NCBI RefSeq assembly: GCF_000382345.1
Contig: NZ_KB908102.1
Coordinates: 16,574 to 80,573 of the forward strand
Source of the DNA: Massilia niastensis DSM 21313
GTDB lineage: Bacteria > Pseudomonadota > Gammaproteobacteria > Burkholderiales > Burkholderiaceae_D
Direction of reading: 5' to 3'
DNA length: 64,000 nucleotides
In this document: positions 18,856-28,942 of the stretch, piece by piece
Numbering within the stretch: position 1 is the stretch's first letter
Layout of the letters: each line of letters starts with the position of its first letter
The notes under the pieces: generated by a model
What the model was told of the DNA's origin: nothing
The model's input: only the letters and a program-made list of their open reading frames with translations
The model's database searches: none
Translations under genes and position numbers: made by a program

Positions 18856-20031
18856 ATGTCGCGATTCGAGGGATACCACATCGGGACGAGCACGGCGTTT
18901 GCCGCCGTGCTCGCAACGCTCGCCATCGGCGCCATGGCCCAGGAAGTCAAGGTCGTGGACGAGCCGCCGGCGGCCAAGGGCTGGCGTGCCGAAACCGTGG
19001 CCGAAGGGATCGATCAACCCTGGGGCATGGCCTGGCTGGCCGATGGCCGCATGCTGGTGACCGCCAAGGGCGGCACCCTGCATCTGCTGGACGGCAAGCG
19101 CTTCCAGCAGATTCCCATCGACGGCCTGCCGTCGCTGTTCACCAGCGGCCAGGGCGGCCTGCTCGACATCGCCGTGCATCCGGCCGACAAGGGCAATGCG
19201 CGCGTGTACCTGACCATGGCCAGCGGCAGCAGCGACGAAAACCGTACCCTGCTGGTGCAGGGCGTCTTCGACGGCAAGCGCGTCCACGGCATCAAGACCC
19301 TGTTCTCGGTCACGCCGGGCAAGAGCGGCGGCCAGCACTTCGGCTCGCGCCTGCTCTGGATGCCGGACGGCACGCTCCTGATGAGCATCGGCGACGGCGG
19401 CAATCCGCCCCAGCGCGTGGGCAACATGCTGGCGCGCGAGCAGGCCCAGAACCTCGGCAGCCACCACGGCTCGATCCTGCGCCTGAACGCCGACGGCAAG
19501 CCGGCCCAGGGCAATCCGCTGGCCGCCAAGGCGGGCGCGCTGCCCGAGATCTGGAGCTACGGCCACCGCAACATCCAGGGCATGGCGATCGATCCGAAAA
19601 GCGGCCGCATCTGGGCCAGCGAGCACGGCCCGCGCGGCGGCGACGAGATCAACCTGATCGAAGGCGGCAAGAACTACGGCTGGCCGCTGCAGAGCTACGG
19701 GCTGGACTACCGCTCGCGCGAACCGATCGGCACCAGGACGGTGCCGGGCATGGTGCAGCCGATCGTCGTGTGGTCGCCGTCGCCGGCGCCGTCCGGCCTG
19801 GCCTATTACACCGGCAAGGCCTTCCCGCAATGGCAGGGCAGCCTGTTCAGCGGCAGCCTGGCCGGCGAGGACATCCGGCGCGTGGCCCTGGATGCGCAGG
19901 GCAGGGTGACGCAGCAGGAACGCCTGTCCATCGGCAAGCGCGTGCGCGACGTGCGCCAGGGACCGGACGGTCACCTGTATGCGCTCACCGACGAGAGCAA
20001 GGGCAAGCTGCTGCGCATCGTGCCGCAATAG
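18856..20031 (+). CDS. Periplasmic PQQ-dependent aldose sugar dehydrogenase (YliI-like)
   Basis: 391 residues from the ATG at 18856 (MSRFEGYHIGTS); GGGAGA is 7-12 bases upstream. Sec signal about 1-28 (GAMAQ). Beta-propeller dehydrogenase with IDQPWGMAWLADGRMLVTAKGG (shown only in part), GQGGLLDIAVHP, SGGQHFGSRLL, LLMSIGDGG, WSYGHRNIQGMA, SEHGPRGGDEINLI and NYGWP, all diagnostic of the aldose sugar dehydrogenase family that includes E. coli YliI. Second enzyme of this superfamily in the window, but without a lipobox. Confidence 0.92.
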   Translation: MSRFEGYHIGTSTAFAAVLATLAIGAMAQEVKVVDEPPAAKGWRAETVAEGIDQPWGMAWLADGRMLVTAKGGTLHLLDGKRFQQIPIDGLPSLFTSGQGGLLDIAVHPADKGNARVYLTMASGSSDENRTLLVQGVFDGKRVHGIKTLFSVTPGKSGGQHFGSRLLWMPDGTLLMSIGDGGNPPQRVGNMLAREQAQNLGSHHGSILRLNADGKPAQGNPLAAKAGALPEIWSYGHRNIQGMAIDPKSGRIWASEHGPRGGDEINLIEGGKNYGWPLQSYGLDYRSREPIGTRTVPGMVQPIVVWSPSPAPSGLAYYTGKAFPQWQGSLFSGSLAGEDIRRVALDAQGRVTQQERLSIGKRVRDVRQGPDGHLYALTDESKGKLLRIVPQ

Positions 20032-20060
20032 TCCCGCTCTCGACAGCAGGATGCAGGACG

Positions 20061-20102
20061 CATGGACTGGCGCCGCCGGGCGCCGCCATGCGGTTTTTGT
20101 TT
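20061..20102 (+). terminator. Rho-independent terminator
   Basis: Two-part stem CATGG-act-GGCGCC-gccg-GGCGCC-g-CCATG followed by cggTTTTTgTTTgTT. It lies 30 bases after the sugar dehydrogenase stop. Confidence 0.8.
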
Positions 20103-20211
20103 GTTGCAATGTTGAAGTGTGCCTAGAATGGCCCGTCGGCCCAGCACTCCGCCGATGCATCCAGTCCCGTTCCGTTCCCTTGTCCTTCCCGGACCTTTTT
20201 GGAGGAGCAGC

Positions 20212-22986
20212 ATGGCAGCATCCGTTCGCCGCAGCATCCGACTGGCCGCAGCGCTTGCGCTGGCCGCCGGCGCATCCACGCTTCAGGCCGCACCGGCCGC
20301 CAGGCAATCCGCCCCCGACATTCCGATCCCGCACATCCCCTACACCAGGTTCGTGCTCAAGAACGGACTGACGGTGCTGGTGCACGAGGACCACAAGACC
20401 CCGGTGGTGGCCGTCAACACCTGGTACCACGTGGGCTCGAAGAATGAAAAGCCGGGCAAGACCGGCTTCGCGCACCTGTTCGAACACCTGATGTTCAGCG
20501 GCAGCGACAACTTCAACAAGACCTACCTGAACGCGATGGAGCGCATCGGCGCGACCGACCTGAACGGCACCACCAACCAGGACCGCACCAACTACTTCCA
20601 GAACGTGCCGACCTCGATGCTCGACTATGCGCTGTTCGCCGAGAGCGACCGCATGGGCCACCTGCTGGGCACGGTGGACCAGAAGAAGCTCGACCTGCAG
20701 CGCGGCGTGGTGCAGAACGAAAAGCGCCAGCGCGAGAACCAGCCCTACGGCGTGGCCTACGAGCTGCTGGTGACGAATACCTACCCGGTCGGCCACCCGT
20801 ATTCCTGGACCGTGATCGGCAAGATGGAAGACCTGGACGCGGCCAAGATGACCGACGTGCAGGACTGGTTCAAGTCCAACTACGGCCCGAACAACACGGT
20901 GCTGGTGCTGTCGGGCGACATCACGCCCGAGGTGGCGCGCCAGAAGGTCGAGCAGTACTACGGCCACATTCCGCCGGGCCCGCCGCTGGCCAGGCACGAG
21001 GCCTGGATCGCCAAGCGCAGCGGCACGCACCGCACCACGGTCCAGGACCGGGTGCCGCAGACCCGCATCTACCGCACCTGGAACGTGCCGGGCGCGCATA
21101 CGCCGGAAGAAGTGCAGCTCGACCTGGCGGCCCACGTGCTGGGCGGCGGCAAGACCTCGCGCCTGTACAAGCGCCTGGTCTACAAGGACCAGCTGGCCAC
21201 CAGCGCCACGGCGAGCGACTCCTCGTCCGAGATCGCCGGCCAGTTCGACATCACCCTGACCGCGCGTCCCGGCGCCGACGTGAAGAAGATGGAGCAGGCG
21301 GCGGACGAGGAGCTGCGCGCCCTGTTGAAGAACGGCCCGAGCGAGGCCGAGCTGCGCCTGGCCAAGACCGCGTTCCTGGCCCAGTACACGCGCCTGATCG
21401 AGCGCGTCGGCGGCTTCGGCGGCAAGAGCGACCTGCTGGCATCGTGCACCACCTATACCGGCAATCCGGACTGCTACAAGGTCTACCTGCAGCGCATCAA
21501 GGACGCGACCCCGGCCTCGGTGAAGAAGGCGATGAACGACTGGCTGCGCGACGGCGATTTCATCCTGCAGGTCGATCCCTTCCCGACCGGCCTGGCGGCC
21601 ACCCAGGGCATCGACCGCAGCAAGGAGCCCTTGCCGGGCAAGCCGATGTCGCTCAAGCTGCCGCCGATGCAGAAGGCGACCCTGTCGAACGGCCTGAAGG
21701 TGGTGCTGGCCGAGCGCCATGAAGCGCCGGTGGTCAACTTCCAGCTGCTGGTCGACAGCGGCTACGCGTCCGACGCGCCCGCCATGCCGGGCGTGGCCAG
21801 CCTGGCCCTGCGCATGCTCGAAGAAGGCACGCCGACCCGCAAGTCGCTGGAGATCGGCGAGGAACTCGAAGGCCTGGGCGCCAGCTTCGGCACCGGCACC
21901 AACCTCGATAGCGCCTTCGTCAGCATGAACACGCTGAAGGCGACGATGCCGCAGGCGCTGTCGGTGTACTCGGACCTGATCCTGCATCCGGCCTTCCCGC
22001 AGAACGAGTTCGCGCGCCTGCAGCAGGACCGCCTGGCCGCGATCCAGCGCGAGAAATCGGTGCCGCAGATGACCGCGCTGCGCGTGCTGCCGCCCCTGTT
22101 GTACGGCAAGGAGCACGTCTACGCCCATCCGCTCACCGGCAGCGGCACCGAGGAATCGGTCAAGCGCATGACCCGCGCCGACCTGGCGAAGTACCACGCC
22201 ACCTGGTTCAAGCCGAACAACGCGACCCTGCTGGTGGTGGGCGACACCACGCTGGAGGAGGTCAAGCCGCTGCTGGAGAAGGCGTTCGCCGCCTGGAAGC
22301 CGGGCGAGGTGCCGAAGAAGGTGATCGCCACCGTCGCGCCGCCCGAGAAGAGCCTGGTGTACCTGGTCGACCGGCCGGGCGCGCTGCAGAGCGTGATCGT
22401 CGGCGCCCAGCTGGCCCCGCCGCGCAACAGCCCGGAGGCGGTGCCGCTCGAGGTGGTCAACGACGTGTTCGGCGGCACCTTCAGCTCGCGCATCAACATG
22501 AACCTGCGCGAAGACAAGCACTGGTCGTATGGCGTGTCGAGCTCGCTGCCCTCGGCGATCGGCCAGCGTCCCTTCATGAGCGTCTCGCCGGTGCAGACCG
22601 ACAAGACCGAGGATGCGCTGAAGGAGCTGGTGCGCGAGTACCGCGACATCGCGGGCGGCCGTCCGATCGCGGCCGACGAGCTGCTGGCGGCGCAGAACAA
22701 CAAGACCCTGCGCCTGCCGGGCAGTTTCGAGACCGCGGGGCAGCTGGCCTCGGCTTACTCGACCATCCTGCAGTATGGCTTGCCGGAGGATTACTACGAT
22801 ACCTTCACGGAGAAGGCCTTGGCGCTGACGCCGGAGCAGGCCAATGCGCTGGCGGGGAGGAGCTTCACGCCGGACCGGCTGGTGTGGGTGGTGGTGGGGG
22901 ATATGAGCAAGGTGGAGCAGGGCATTCGGGCGCTCAACCTGGGGGAAGTGCGCAAGATCGATACGGACGGCAATCCGGTGCAGTAA
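20212..22986 (+). CDS. M16 family zinc peptidase, two-domain, secreted
   Basis: 924 residues from the ATG at 20212 (MAASVRRSIRLAAA); GGAGGA is 5 bases upstream. Sec signal about 1-27. N-terminal M16 half with the inverted zinc motif HLFEH (about 88-92) and downstream Glu; the C-terminal half (about 480-920) has no HxxEH and is the structural partner, as is usual. The interdomain linker carries VDPFPTGLAA. Known members are periplasmic pitrilysin-like proteases degrading short unfolded peptides. No neighbour gives substrate information. Confidence 0.93.
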   Translation: MAASVRRSIRLAAALALAAGASTLQAAPAARQSAPDIPIPHIPYTRFVLKNGLTVLVHEDHKTPVVAVNTWYHVGSKNEKPGKTGFAHLFEHLMFSGSDNFNKTYLNAMERIGATDLNGTTNQDRTNYFQNVPTSMLDYALFAESDRMGHLLGTVDQKKLDLQRGVVQNEKRQRENQPYGVAYELLVTNTYPVGHPYSWTVIGKMEDLDAAKMTDVQDWFKSNYGPNNTVLVLSGDITPEVARQKVEQYYGHIPPGPPLARHEAWIAKRSGTHRTTVQDRVPQTRIYRTWNVPGAHTPEEVQLDLAAHVLGGGKTSRLYKRLVYKDQLATSATASDSSSEIAGQFDITLTARPGADVKKMEQAADEELRALLKNGPSEAELRLAKTAFLAQYTRLIERVGGFGGKSDLLASCTTYTGNPDCYKVYLQRIKDATPASVKKAMNDWLRDGDFILQVDPFPTGLAATQGIDRSKEPLPGKPMSLKLPPMQKATLSNGLKVVLAERHEAPVVNFQLLVDSGYASDAPAMPGVASLALRMLEEGTPTRKSLEIGEELEGLGASFGTGTNLDSAFVSMNTLKATMPQALSVYSDLILHPAFPQNEFARLQQDRLAAIQREKSVPQMTALRVLPPLLYGKEHVYAHPLTGSGTEESVKRMTRADLAKYHATWFKPNNATLLVVGDTTLEEVKPLLEKAFAAWKPGEVPKKVIATVAPPEKSLVYLVDRPGALQSVIVGAQLAPPRNSPEAVPLEVVNDVFGGTFSSRINMNLREDKHWSYGVSSSLPSAIGQRPFMSVSPVQTDKTEDALKELVREYRDIAGGRPIAADELLAAQNNKTLRLPGSFETAGQLASAYSTILQYGLPEDYYDTFTEKALALTPEQANALAGRSFTPDRLVWVVVGDMSKVEQGIRALNLGEVRKIDTDGNPVQ

Positions 22987-23045
22987 GGCGTGTGCCGCCG
23001 GCTGGATGCGTGGTCGGTGTGCATGCAAACCCGGATCCCTGCGAA

Positions 23046-23078
23046 GGCGGGAACGATGTCATCGGCATTGTTCCCGCC
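23046..23078. repeat. REP-like hairpin element
   Basis: Inverted repeat GGCGGGAACgATG-N7-CATTGTTCCCGCC, 13 bp with one wobble pair, in the context CCTGCGAAGGCGGGAACGATG. The sequence is like the dispersed repetitive extragenic hairpins of proteobacteria. It also lies downstream of the M16 gene and could terminate it. Only one copy is in the window. Confidence 0.5.
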
Positions 23079-23172
23079 AGCCTCGCCGCTCACCCACGAA
23101 CCCCATGCGCACCGCACCGCCCGTGCGCCAACGCCCCCCGGATTCAGGAATACTTCGCTCAGGAGGACAACC

Positions 23173-23763
23173 ATGGACGAACTATCCCTGGACCTGGCGC
23201 GCACGGCGCTGGTCCTGATCGACCTGCAGAACAGTAACGTATCCCGCGACCTCGCCCCGCACAGCGCCGAGAAGGTGGTCGGCAACTGCGTCCTGCTGGC
23301 GCAGGAAATGCGCAACCGCGGCGCGATGGTCATCTACGTGCACGTGCTCGTCAACGAGCTGCCCACGCCGCCGGCCGACATGCCGCTGCGTCCGCCGGGC
23401 GCGCCGGCGGCCCTGTACGATGCCTCGCGGCTGGCGCCGCAGGCCGGCGTCGAAGCCACCGACATCGTCATCGCCAAGCGCCAGTGGGGCGCGTTCCATG
23501 GCACCGAACTCGACCTGGTGCTGCGCCGGCGCCGCATCGACACGCTGCTACTGGGCGGCATCGTCACGAATTTCGGCGTCGAATCGACGGCGCGCGCCGC
23601 GTTCGACCTTGGCTATGCGCTGGTGTTCGCCGAGGATGCGATGAGCGGCATCGAGGCCGACGCCCACCAGTTCGCCTGCCGCAGCATTTTCCCGCGCATG
23701 GGACGGGTGCGCTCGACGCGCACCCTGATCGACATGCTGCAAGCCGGCACCGGCGACGCCTGA
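23173..23763 (+). CDS. YecD-like isochorismatase-family protein lacking the catalytic Cys
   Basis: 196 residues; AGGAGGACAACC before the ATG. Rossmann-like cysteine hydrolase fold: D17 (VLIDLQN) and K102 (AKRQWGAF) occupy the usual Asp and Lys places, but the Cys position of the xTNxCVEST motif is Gly135 (TNFGVEST). E. coli YecD has the same Gly. The expected nucleophile is therefore missing, so it is either not a hydrolase or uses another mechanism. The conserved tail FPRMGRVRSTRTLIDML matches YecD closely. Convergent with the LLM oxidoreductase; the gap is 6 bp. Confidence 0.88.
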   Translation: MDELSLDLARTALVLIDLQNSNVSRDLAPHSAEKVVGNCVLLAQEMRNRGAMVIYVHVLVNELPTPPADMPLRPPGAPAALYDASRLAPQAGVEATDIVIAKRQWGAFHGTELDLVLRRRRIDTLLLGGIVTNFGVESTARAAFDLGYALVFAEDAMSGIEADAHQFACRSIFPRMGRVRSTRTLIDMLQAGTGDA

Positions 23764-23769
23764 AAGACC

Positions 23770-24765
<996 letters not shown>

Positions 24766-24920
24766 GATACGCCGATGCGTTTTTTCGCGTGCGGGCCGGC
24801 CCAAAAACGGCAGAGCCGCTCCTCAGGATGTAAACATTGACCCTGGGAATGCCCATCCTTATGATGCCCGGAAAACCAAGCCGGGCACGCCCGGCCCGTC
24901 GACCTGCCTGCGAGCCCGCC

Positions 24921-26156
24921 ATGTCCCGATTCCGTTTCCCCGCACCCTCACGCCGTCTCGTCTCCGCCGCCCTGCTGGCGGCGCTGGCCGCCGGCTGTAC
25001 CCATCTGCCGCCGCAGGAGCCGTCCGCCATGCGGGATGAACGCCAGTTCGATCGCGCGCGCCTGGCCGCGCTCGACGGGGTGCTGGACAACGCGGTGGCG
25101 GCGCGCAAGCTGCCGGGTGCGGTGCTGCGGATGGAGCGCGAGGGCGCCGTGCATGAGCGCGGTTTTGGCAGGCTCAGCTACGAGCCGGACGCGGCCGCCG
25201 TCACACCCGACACCATCTTCGATGCGGCATCGCTGAGCAAGGTGATCTCCACCGCGCCCGCGGTGCTGATGCTGGCCGAAGAGGGCCGCATCGACCTCGA
25301 GGCGCCGCTGCTGCGTTATTTCCCCGAATGCAAGGGAGGAGGCAAGGAAGCAATCACGGTGCGCCACCTGCTGACCCATTCCTCGGGCCTGCCCGCGGGC
25401 CTGCCGGCACGGCCGGGCTGGAGCGGCGACGCGGCCGCGCATGAACTCGCCTGCGCGCAACAGGTGACCCATGCGCCCGGCACCTTCTTCCGCTATTCGG
25501 ACATCAACTACATCCTGCTGGGCCAGCTGGTGCGCAAGGTCTCGGGCATGCCGCTGGACGAATTCGCGCAGCGCCGCATCTTCGGGCCCTTGCGCATGCG
25601 CGACACCGGCTACCTGCCGCTGGCGCGGACCGGCGCCGCCGCGATCGCGCCGACCCAGAAGGGCGCCGCCGACGCCGCCCTGCATGGCGACCTGGCGCCG
25701 GGACAGCTGCTGCGCGGCGTGGTGCACGATCCGACCGTGCGCCGCATCGGCGGCGTGGCGGGTTCGGCCGGCGTGTTCTCGACCGCGCGCGATATCGCCC
25801 GCTTCGCGCGCATGCTCCTGAACAGCGGCGAGCTGGACGGTGTACGGGTGTTGTCCAGGGACAGCGTACGCCTGCTGACGACGGTGCAATCGCCGCCCGG
25901 CATCGCGGCCTTGCGCGGCATGGGCATGGACATCGATTCGCCCTACGCGCAGCGCCCGCGCGGCACGGTGTTTCCGGTCGGCAGCTACGGTCATACGGGC
26001 TTTACCGGGTGCATCCTGTGGATCGATCCGGCCTCGAAGACCTTCTACGTATTCCTGTCGAACCGGGTCTATCCTGACGATAAAAGCAACGTACTGACCC
26101 TATATACCGAGCTCGGAACCCTGGCCGCGCAGGCCGCATTGTCAACTCTTCGGTAG
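24921..26156 (+). CDS. Serine hydrolase lipoprotein (class C beta-lactamase-like)
   Basis: 411 residues from the ATG at 24921 (MSRFRFPAPSRRLV). Lipobox LAAGC (Cys about 24). Beta-lactamase-like fold with SxxK = SLSK (about 116-119), YSDIN (the Tyr-x-Asn-like second box, about 195) and HTGFTG (KTG equivalent, about 352). These members are usually esterases or D-aminopeptidase-like enzymes of murein metabolism rather than resistance factors; the ligand is unknown. An Arg-rich stretch upstream of the start was discarded. Confidence 0.9.
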   Translation: MSRFRFPAPSRRLVSAALLAALAAGCTHLPPQEPSAMRDERQFDRARLAALDGVLDNAVAARKLPGAVLRMEREGAVHERGFGRLSYEPDAAAVTPDTIFDAASLSKVISTAPAVLMLAEEGRIDLEAPLLRYFPECKGGGKEAITVRHLLTHSSGLPAGLPARPGWSGDAAAHELACAQQVTHAPGTFFRYSDINYILLGQLVRKVSGMPLDEFAQRRIFGPLRMRDTGYLPLARTGAAAIAPTQKGAADAALHGDLAPGQLLRGVVHDPTVRRIGGVAGSAGVFSTARDIARFARMLLNSGELDGVRVLSRDSVRLLTTVQSPPGIAALRGMGMDIDSPYAQRPRGTVFPVGSYGHTGFTGCILWIDPASKTFYVFLSNRVYPDDKSNVLTLYTELGTLAAQAALSTLR

Positions 26157-26289
26157 GAATTGTTACATATTTCTGTTGGGCTACCGTGCGCTTCAATCGT
26201 GAAGGTCTCTCTAAACTCTGCCCCTCTCACAATTATCTCATTGATATTGTTGAGTTTTAGCCCCCGAAGTTCATTATTAGGAGATCGAC

Positions 26290-26946
26290 ATGAAGATGAA
26301 TAAGCTACTCAAAGGCATGTTGGGCGCATCCGTCGCCGCCGCCATGTTCAGCGCCACCGCCGTGCATGCTCAGTCGAGCAGCACCGCTGACCAGACCGGC
26401 AGCACCGCGACCGGCAGCCAGAGCGGCAGCAGCATGACCGATCAAAGCAGCGGCAGCTCGTCCTCGAGCGCGACCGGCAGCTCCCACAAGAAGGACAAGA
26501 AGGACAAGAAGCACAGCAAGAAGCATTCCGACAGCACCAGCGGCGCGTCGGGAACGGCGGGCGCCATGGATTCGTCGAGCGGCACCAGCGGGTCGAGCGG
26601 CACCAGCGGGACGACCGGCTCGTCGGGTAGCAGCGCCACCGGTTCGTCCGGCACCATGGGCACCGGCACCAGTGGTACGACCGGTTCGGGCGCTACCGGT
26701 ACCGGAACTGGGACCGGAACTGGCACCGGCACCGGCACCGGCACGACCGGCGACGTGGGCACCGGCACCGGCACTGGCACCAGCGGCTCGAGCGGCACGA
26801 GCGGCAGCACCGGTTCCAGCAGCACGACCGAGGGCGCGACCGGCACCAGCGGTAGTACCGGCACCACCGGCACCACCGGCACCACCGGCACCACCGGCAC
26901 TACCGGCACTACCGGTACGACTGGCAACACCGGTCGCGGCTACTAA
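26290..26946 (+). CDS. Secreted low-complexity Gly/Ser/Thr-rich repeat protein
   Basis: 218 residues with AGGAG 6 bases before the ATG and a clean Sec signal (about 1-28, VHAQ). After it come Ser/Gln/Thr-rich turns, one strongly basic patch ([13 protein letters not shown], about 65-79), then long Gly-Thr and Gly-Ser-Thr stretches (GTGTGTGTG about 138-150; GTT tripeptide repeats about 190-212) and a final NTGRGY. No catalytic motif. It is likely an exported, unfolded surface or matrix-associated protein; function unknown. The repeats (about 26695-26935) are also open on the minus strand, but only this frame has a ribosome site and signal peptide. Confidence 0.7.
   Translation: MKMNKLLKGMLGASVAAAMFSATAVHAQSSSTADQTGSTATGSQSGSSMTDQSSGSSSSSATGSSHKKDKKDKKHSKKHSDSTSGASGTAGAMDSSSGTSGSSGTSGTTGSSGSSATGSSGTMGTGTSGTTGSGATGTGTGTGTGTGTGTGTTGDVGTGTGTGTSGSSGTSGSTGSSSTTEGATGTSGSTGTTGTTGTTGTTGTTGTTGTTGNTGRGY
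26855..26935. repeat. 9-bp tandem repeat GGCACCACC-like
   Basis: Tandem copies of a nonamer, GGCACCACC with drift to GGCACTACC, encoding Gly-Thr-Thr units at the end of the secreted Gly/Thr-rich gene. An earlier block of GGAACC/GGCACC units (about 26695-26780) is its degenerate neighbour. Length variation between strains by slippage is likely and in frame. Confidence 0.7.
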
Positions 26947-26989
26947 GTCCTTGCCTGAAGCACCCTGGCGCCCGCCCGGCGGGGGCCAT

Positions 26990-27013
26990 GACACCAGCCC
27001 GCGGGCTGGTGTC
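26990..27013. terminator. Perfect palindromic hairpin between convergent genes
   Basis: 24-bp perfect palindrome GACACCAGCCCG-CGGGCTGGTGTC without a T tract, placed between the secreted repeat protein and the end of the chemotaxis receptor. It most likely serves as a terminator for one or both. Confidence 0.6.
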
Positions 27014-27032
27014 GCCGTTTGTGGGCCCCGGT

Positions 27033-28655
27033 TCAGGCGGCCAGCGCCTGGCGCGCGTGGCCCAGCTGCTTGCGCTCGGGGAAGGGCAGCACGGCGGCGC
27101 TGCCGGACGGCTCCAGGTGGAAGGCGCCCACCAGTTGCGACAGCGCCGCGGCCTGCTCGCGCAGCGCATCCGAGGCCGCCGCCGCTTCCTCGACCAGGGC
27201 GGCATTCTGCTGGGTGACCTGGTCCATCTGCGCCACCGCCCGGTTGACCTGCTCGATGCCGCTCGACTGTTCGCCGCTGGCCACCGCGATGTCCGACATG
27301 ATGCCCGCGACCTTGTCGATGCTGGTCACGATCTCGCGCATCGTCGTGCCGGCCTCGCCGACCAGGCGGCTGCCTTCCTCGACCTTGCCGGCCGAGTTCT
27401 GGATCAAGGTCTTGATCTCCTTCGCGGCGGTGGCCGAGCGCTGCGCCAGCGCGCGCACCTCGGAGGCCACGACCGCGAAGCCGCGGCCCTGCTCGCCGGC
27501 GCGCGCCGCTTCCACGGCGGCGTTGAGCGCCAGGATATTGGTCTGGAACGCGATGCCGTCGATCACCGCGACGATGTCGTTGATGCGCCTGGACGCCGCG
27601 CTGATCTCGTCCATCGTGGCCACCACCCGGGTCACGGTGGCGCCGCCGCGCGCCGCGATCGAGGAGGCGTCGAGCGCGAGCGTGTTGGCCTGGCTGGCGT
27701 TGTCGGCATTCCGCTTCACGGTCGCGGTCAGCTCTTCCATCGACGATGCGGTCTCTTCGAGCGAGCTGGCCTGCTGTTCGGTGCGCGCGGACAGTTCCAG
27801 GTTGCCGCCCGCGATCTGGTGCGAGGCGCTGGCGATGGTTTCGGTACCCTGGCGAACCTGGCCAACGATGCCCCGCAGGCTGTCGTTCATGTCCTTCAGC
27901 GCCGCCATCAGCTGGCCGGTCTCGTTGTCCGACTCCACCTCGATGTGGCTGCCCAGGTTGCCGCTGGCGACGGTGCGCGCCACCTGCAGCGCCGCGCGCA
28001 GCGGCGCCGTGATGGCGCGCTGGATCAGCCAGGCGAACAGGGCGCCGGTGGCCAGCGCCGCCAGGCTCAGGCCCAGCTGGACCTTGCGGCTGCTGGAGAA
28101 GGCGGCTTCGATGGCCTCGCCCTGGGTGGCGACGGCCTGTTTCTGGTATTCGACCAGGCGGTTCAGGCTGCCGACATAGTCGTTCACGCGCGGCAGCATG
28201 TCGGTTTCAAAAAAACGCGCCGCGGCATCCAGCTCGCCGGCCGCCTTCTGCTTGAACGCCTGCTGGCGCGCGCCGCGGTAGGCTTCGCGCGCCGCCACCA
28301 CCTGCTCGAACAGGCGCAGGCCCTGCGGGTCGTTCTTCACGCTGGCCTGGACCGTCTTCTGCAGCTCGTCGGCGCGTTTCGAGGCGGCGCCCATCGCATC
28401 CAGGAAGTATTGTTCGGTGGCCGGATCGGTGGCCTTGGCCACCGCGATGGTGCGGGCCGTGTTGACTTCGATGATGGCCTTCCATTCCTGCAAGGTGTTC
28501 GACTTGCGGATCTGCTCGACGGTCAGGTCGTGGGTCATGTCGTCGATGGAATCCATGGTTGACAATCCCGTGCCGACCAGTAGCAGCATCAGCAGCAGCA
28601 CCGCTGCAAAGCCGAGTGAAAGCAGGGGGCCGATCTTCATTTTCCGGAGTGTCAT
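27033..28655 (-). CDS. Methyl-accepting chemotaxis protein
   Basis: 540 residues from the ATG at 28655 ([12 protein letters not shown]); GAGG is 9 bases upstream. TM1 about 10-33, a periplasmic four-helix-bundle-like sensor (about 35-190), TM2 about 192-212, HAMP (about 213-265) and the signalling domain with the central hairpin [20 protein letters not shown] (split here) and [17 protein letters not shown]. Methylation Gln/Glu sites lie in [20 protein letters not shown]. No C-terminal CheR pentapeptide is visible. Stands alone, with no other chemotaxis gene in the window. Confidence 0.93.
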   Translation of the reverse strand: MTLRKMKIGPLLSLGFAAVLLLMLLLVGTGLSTMDSIDDMTHDLTVEQIRKSNTLQEWKAIIEVNTARTIAVAKATDPATEQYFLDAMGAASKRADELQKTVQASVKNDPQGLRLFEQVVAAREAYRGARQQAFKQKAAGELDAAARFFETDMLPRVNDYVGSLNRLVEYQKQAVATQGEAIEAAFSSSRKVQLGLSLAALATGALFAWLIQRAITAPLRAALQVARTVASGNLGSHIEVESDNETGQLMAALKDMNDSLRGIVGQVRQGTETIASASHQIAGGNLELSARTEQQASSLEETASSMEELTATVKRNADNASQANTLALDASSIAARGGATVTRVVATMDEISAASRRINDIVAVIDGIAFQTNILALNAAVEAARAGEQGRGFAVVASEVRALAQRSATAAKEIKTLIQNSAGKVEEGSRLVGEAGTTMREIVTSIDKVAGIMSDIAVASGEQSSGIEQVNRAVAQMDQVTQQNAALVEEAAAASDALREQAAALSQLVGAFHLEPSGSAAVLPFPERKQLGHARQALAA

Positions 28656-28942
28656 CGCATGGTTCCTCGTAGTCGTGCAGGCCGCCCGGGTGGCGGCCCT
28701 GAAAAAATGATGGCGGGGGCAAGACGCAGCGCAGCGCGGGCGGTGGCGGGAACGCTGCTGCCATCATGTAAATACAAGTATCCGGATTTGGAAGAGGCTG
28801 TCTATTGCTTTTGGGAAATTTTGTATAAAAACAACATTTGCCTGAAGGAAATTTAACGACTGCCGGCCGAGCTCATGCGAGCCGGCGAGTGCCGGCCGCC
28901 GCGGCGCTCACGCTCGTCGCGGCGGACTTGGCGCGGCCCTGC

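Noticed and set aside
18823..23028. Very long open frame (about 1400 codons) on the minus strand, antisense to the sugar dehydrogenase and M16 genes
   Set aside because: High-GC codon use keeps antisense frames open; it is Arg/His/Gln-rich with no domain, and the + strand genes carry clear motifs, signal peptides and ribosome sites.
26695..26935. CRISPR-like short repeats
   Set aside because: Repeats of 6-9 bp without spacers, lying inside a coding frame.
26305..26994. Minus-strand open frames through the Gly/Thr repeats
   Set aside because: Mirror of the repeat; no ribosome site or signal peptide. The + strand frame has both.
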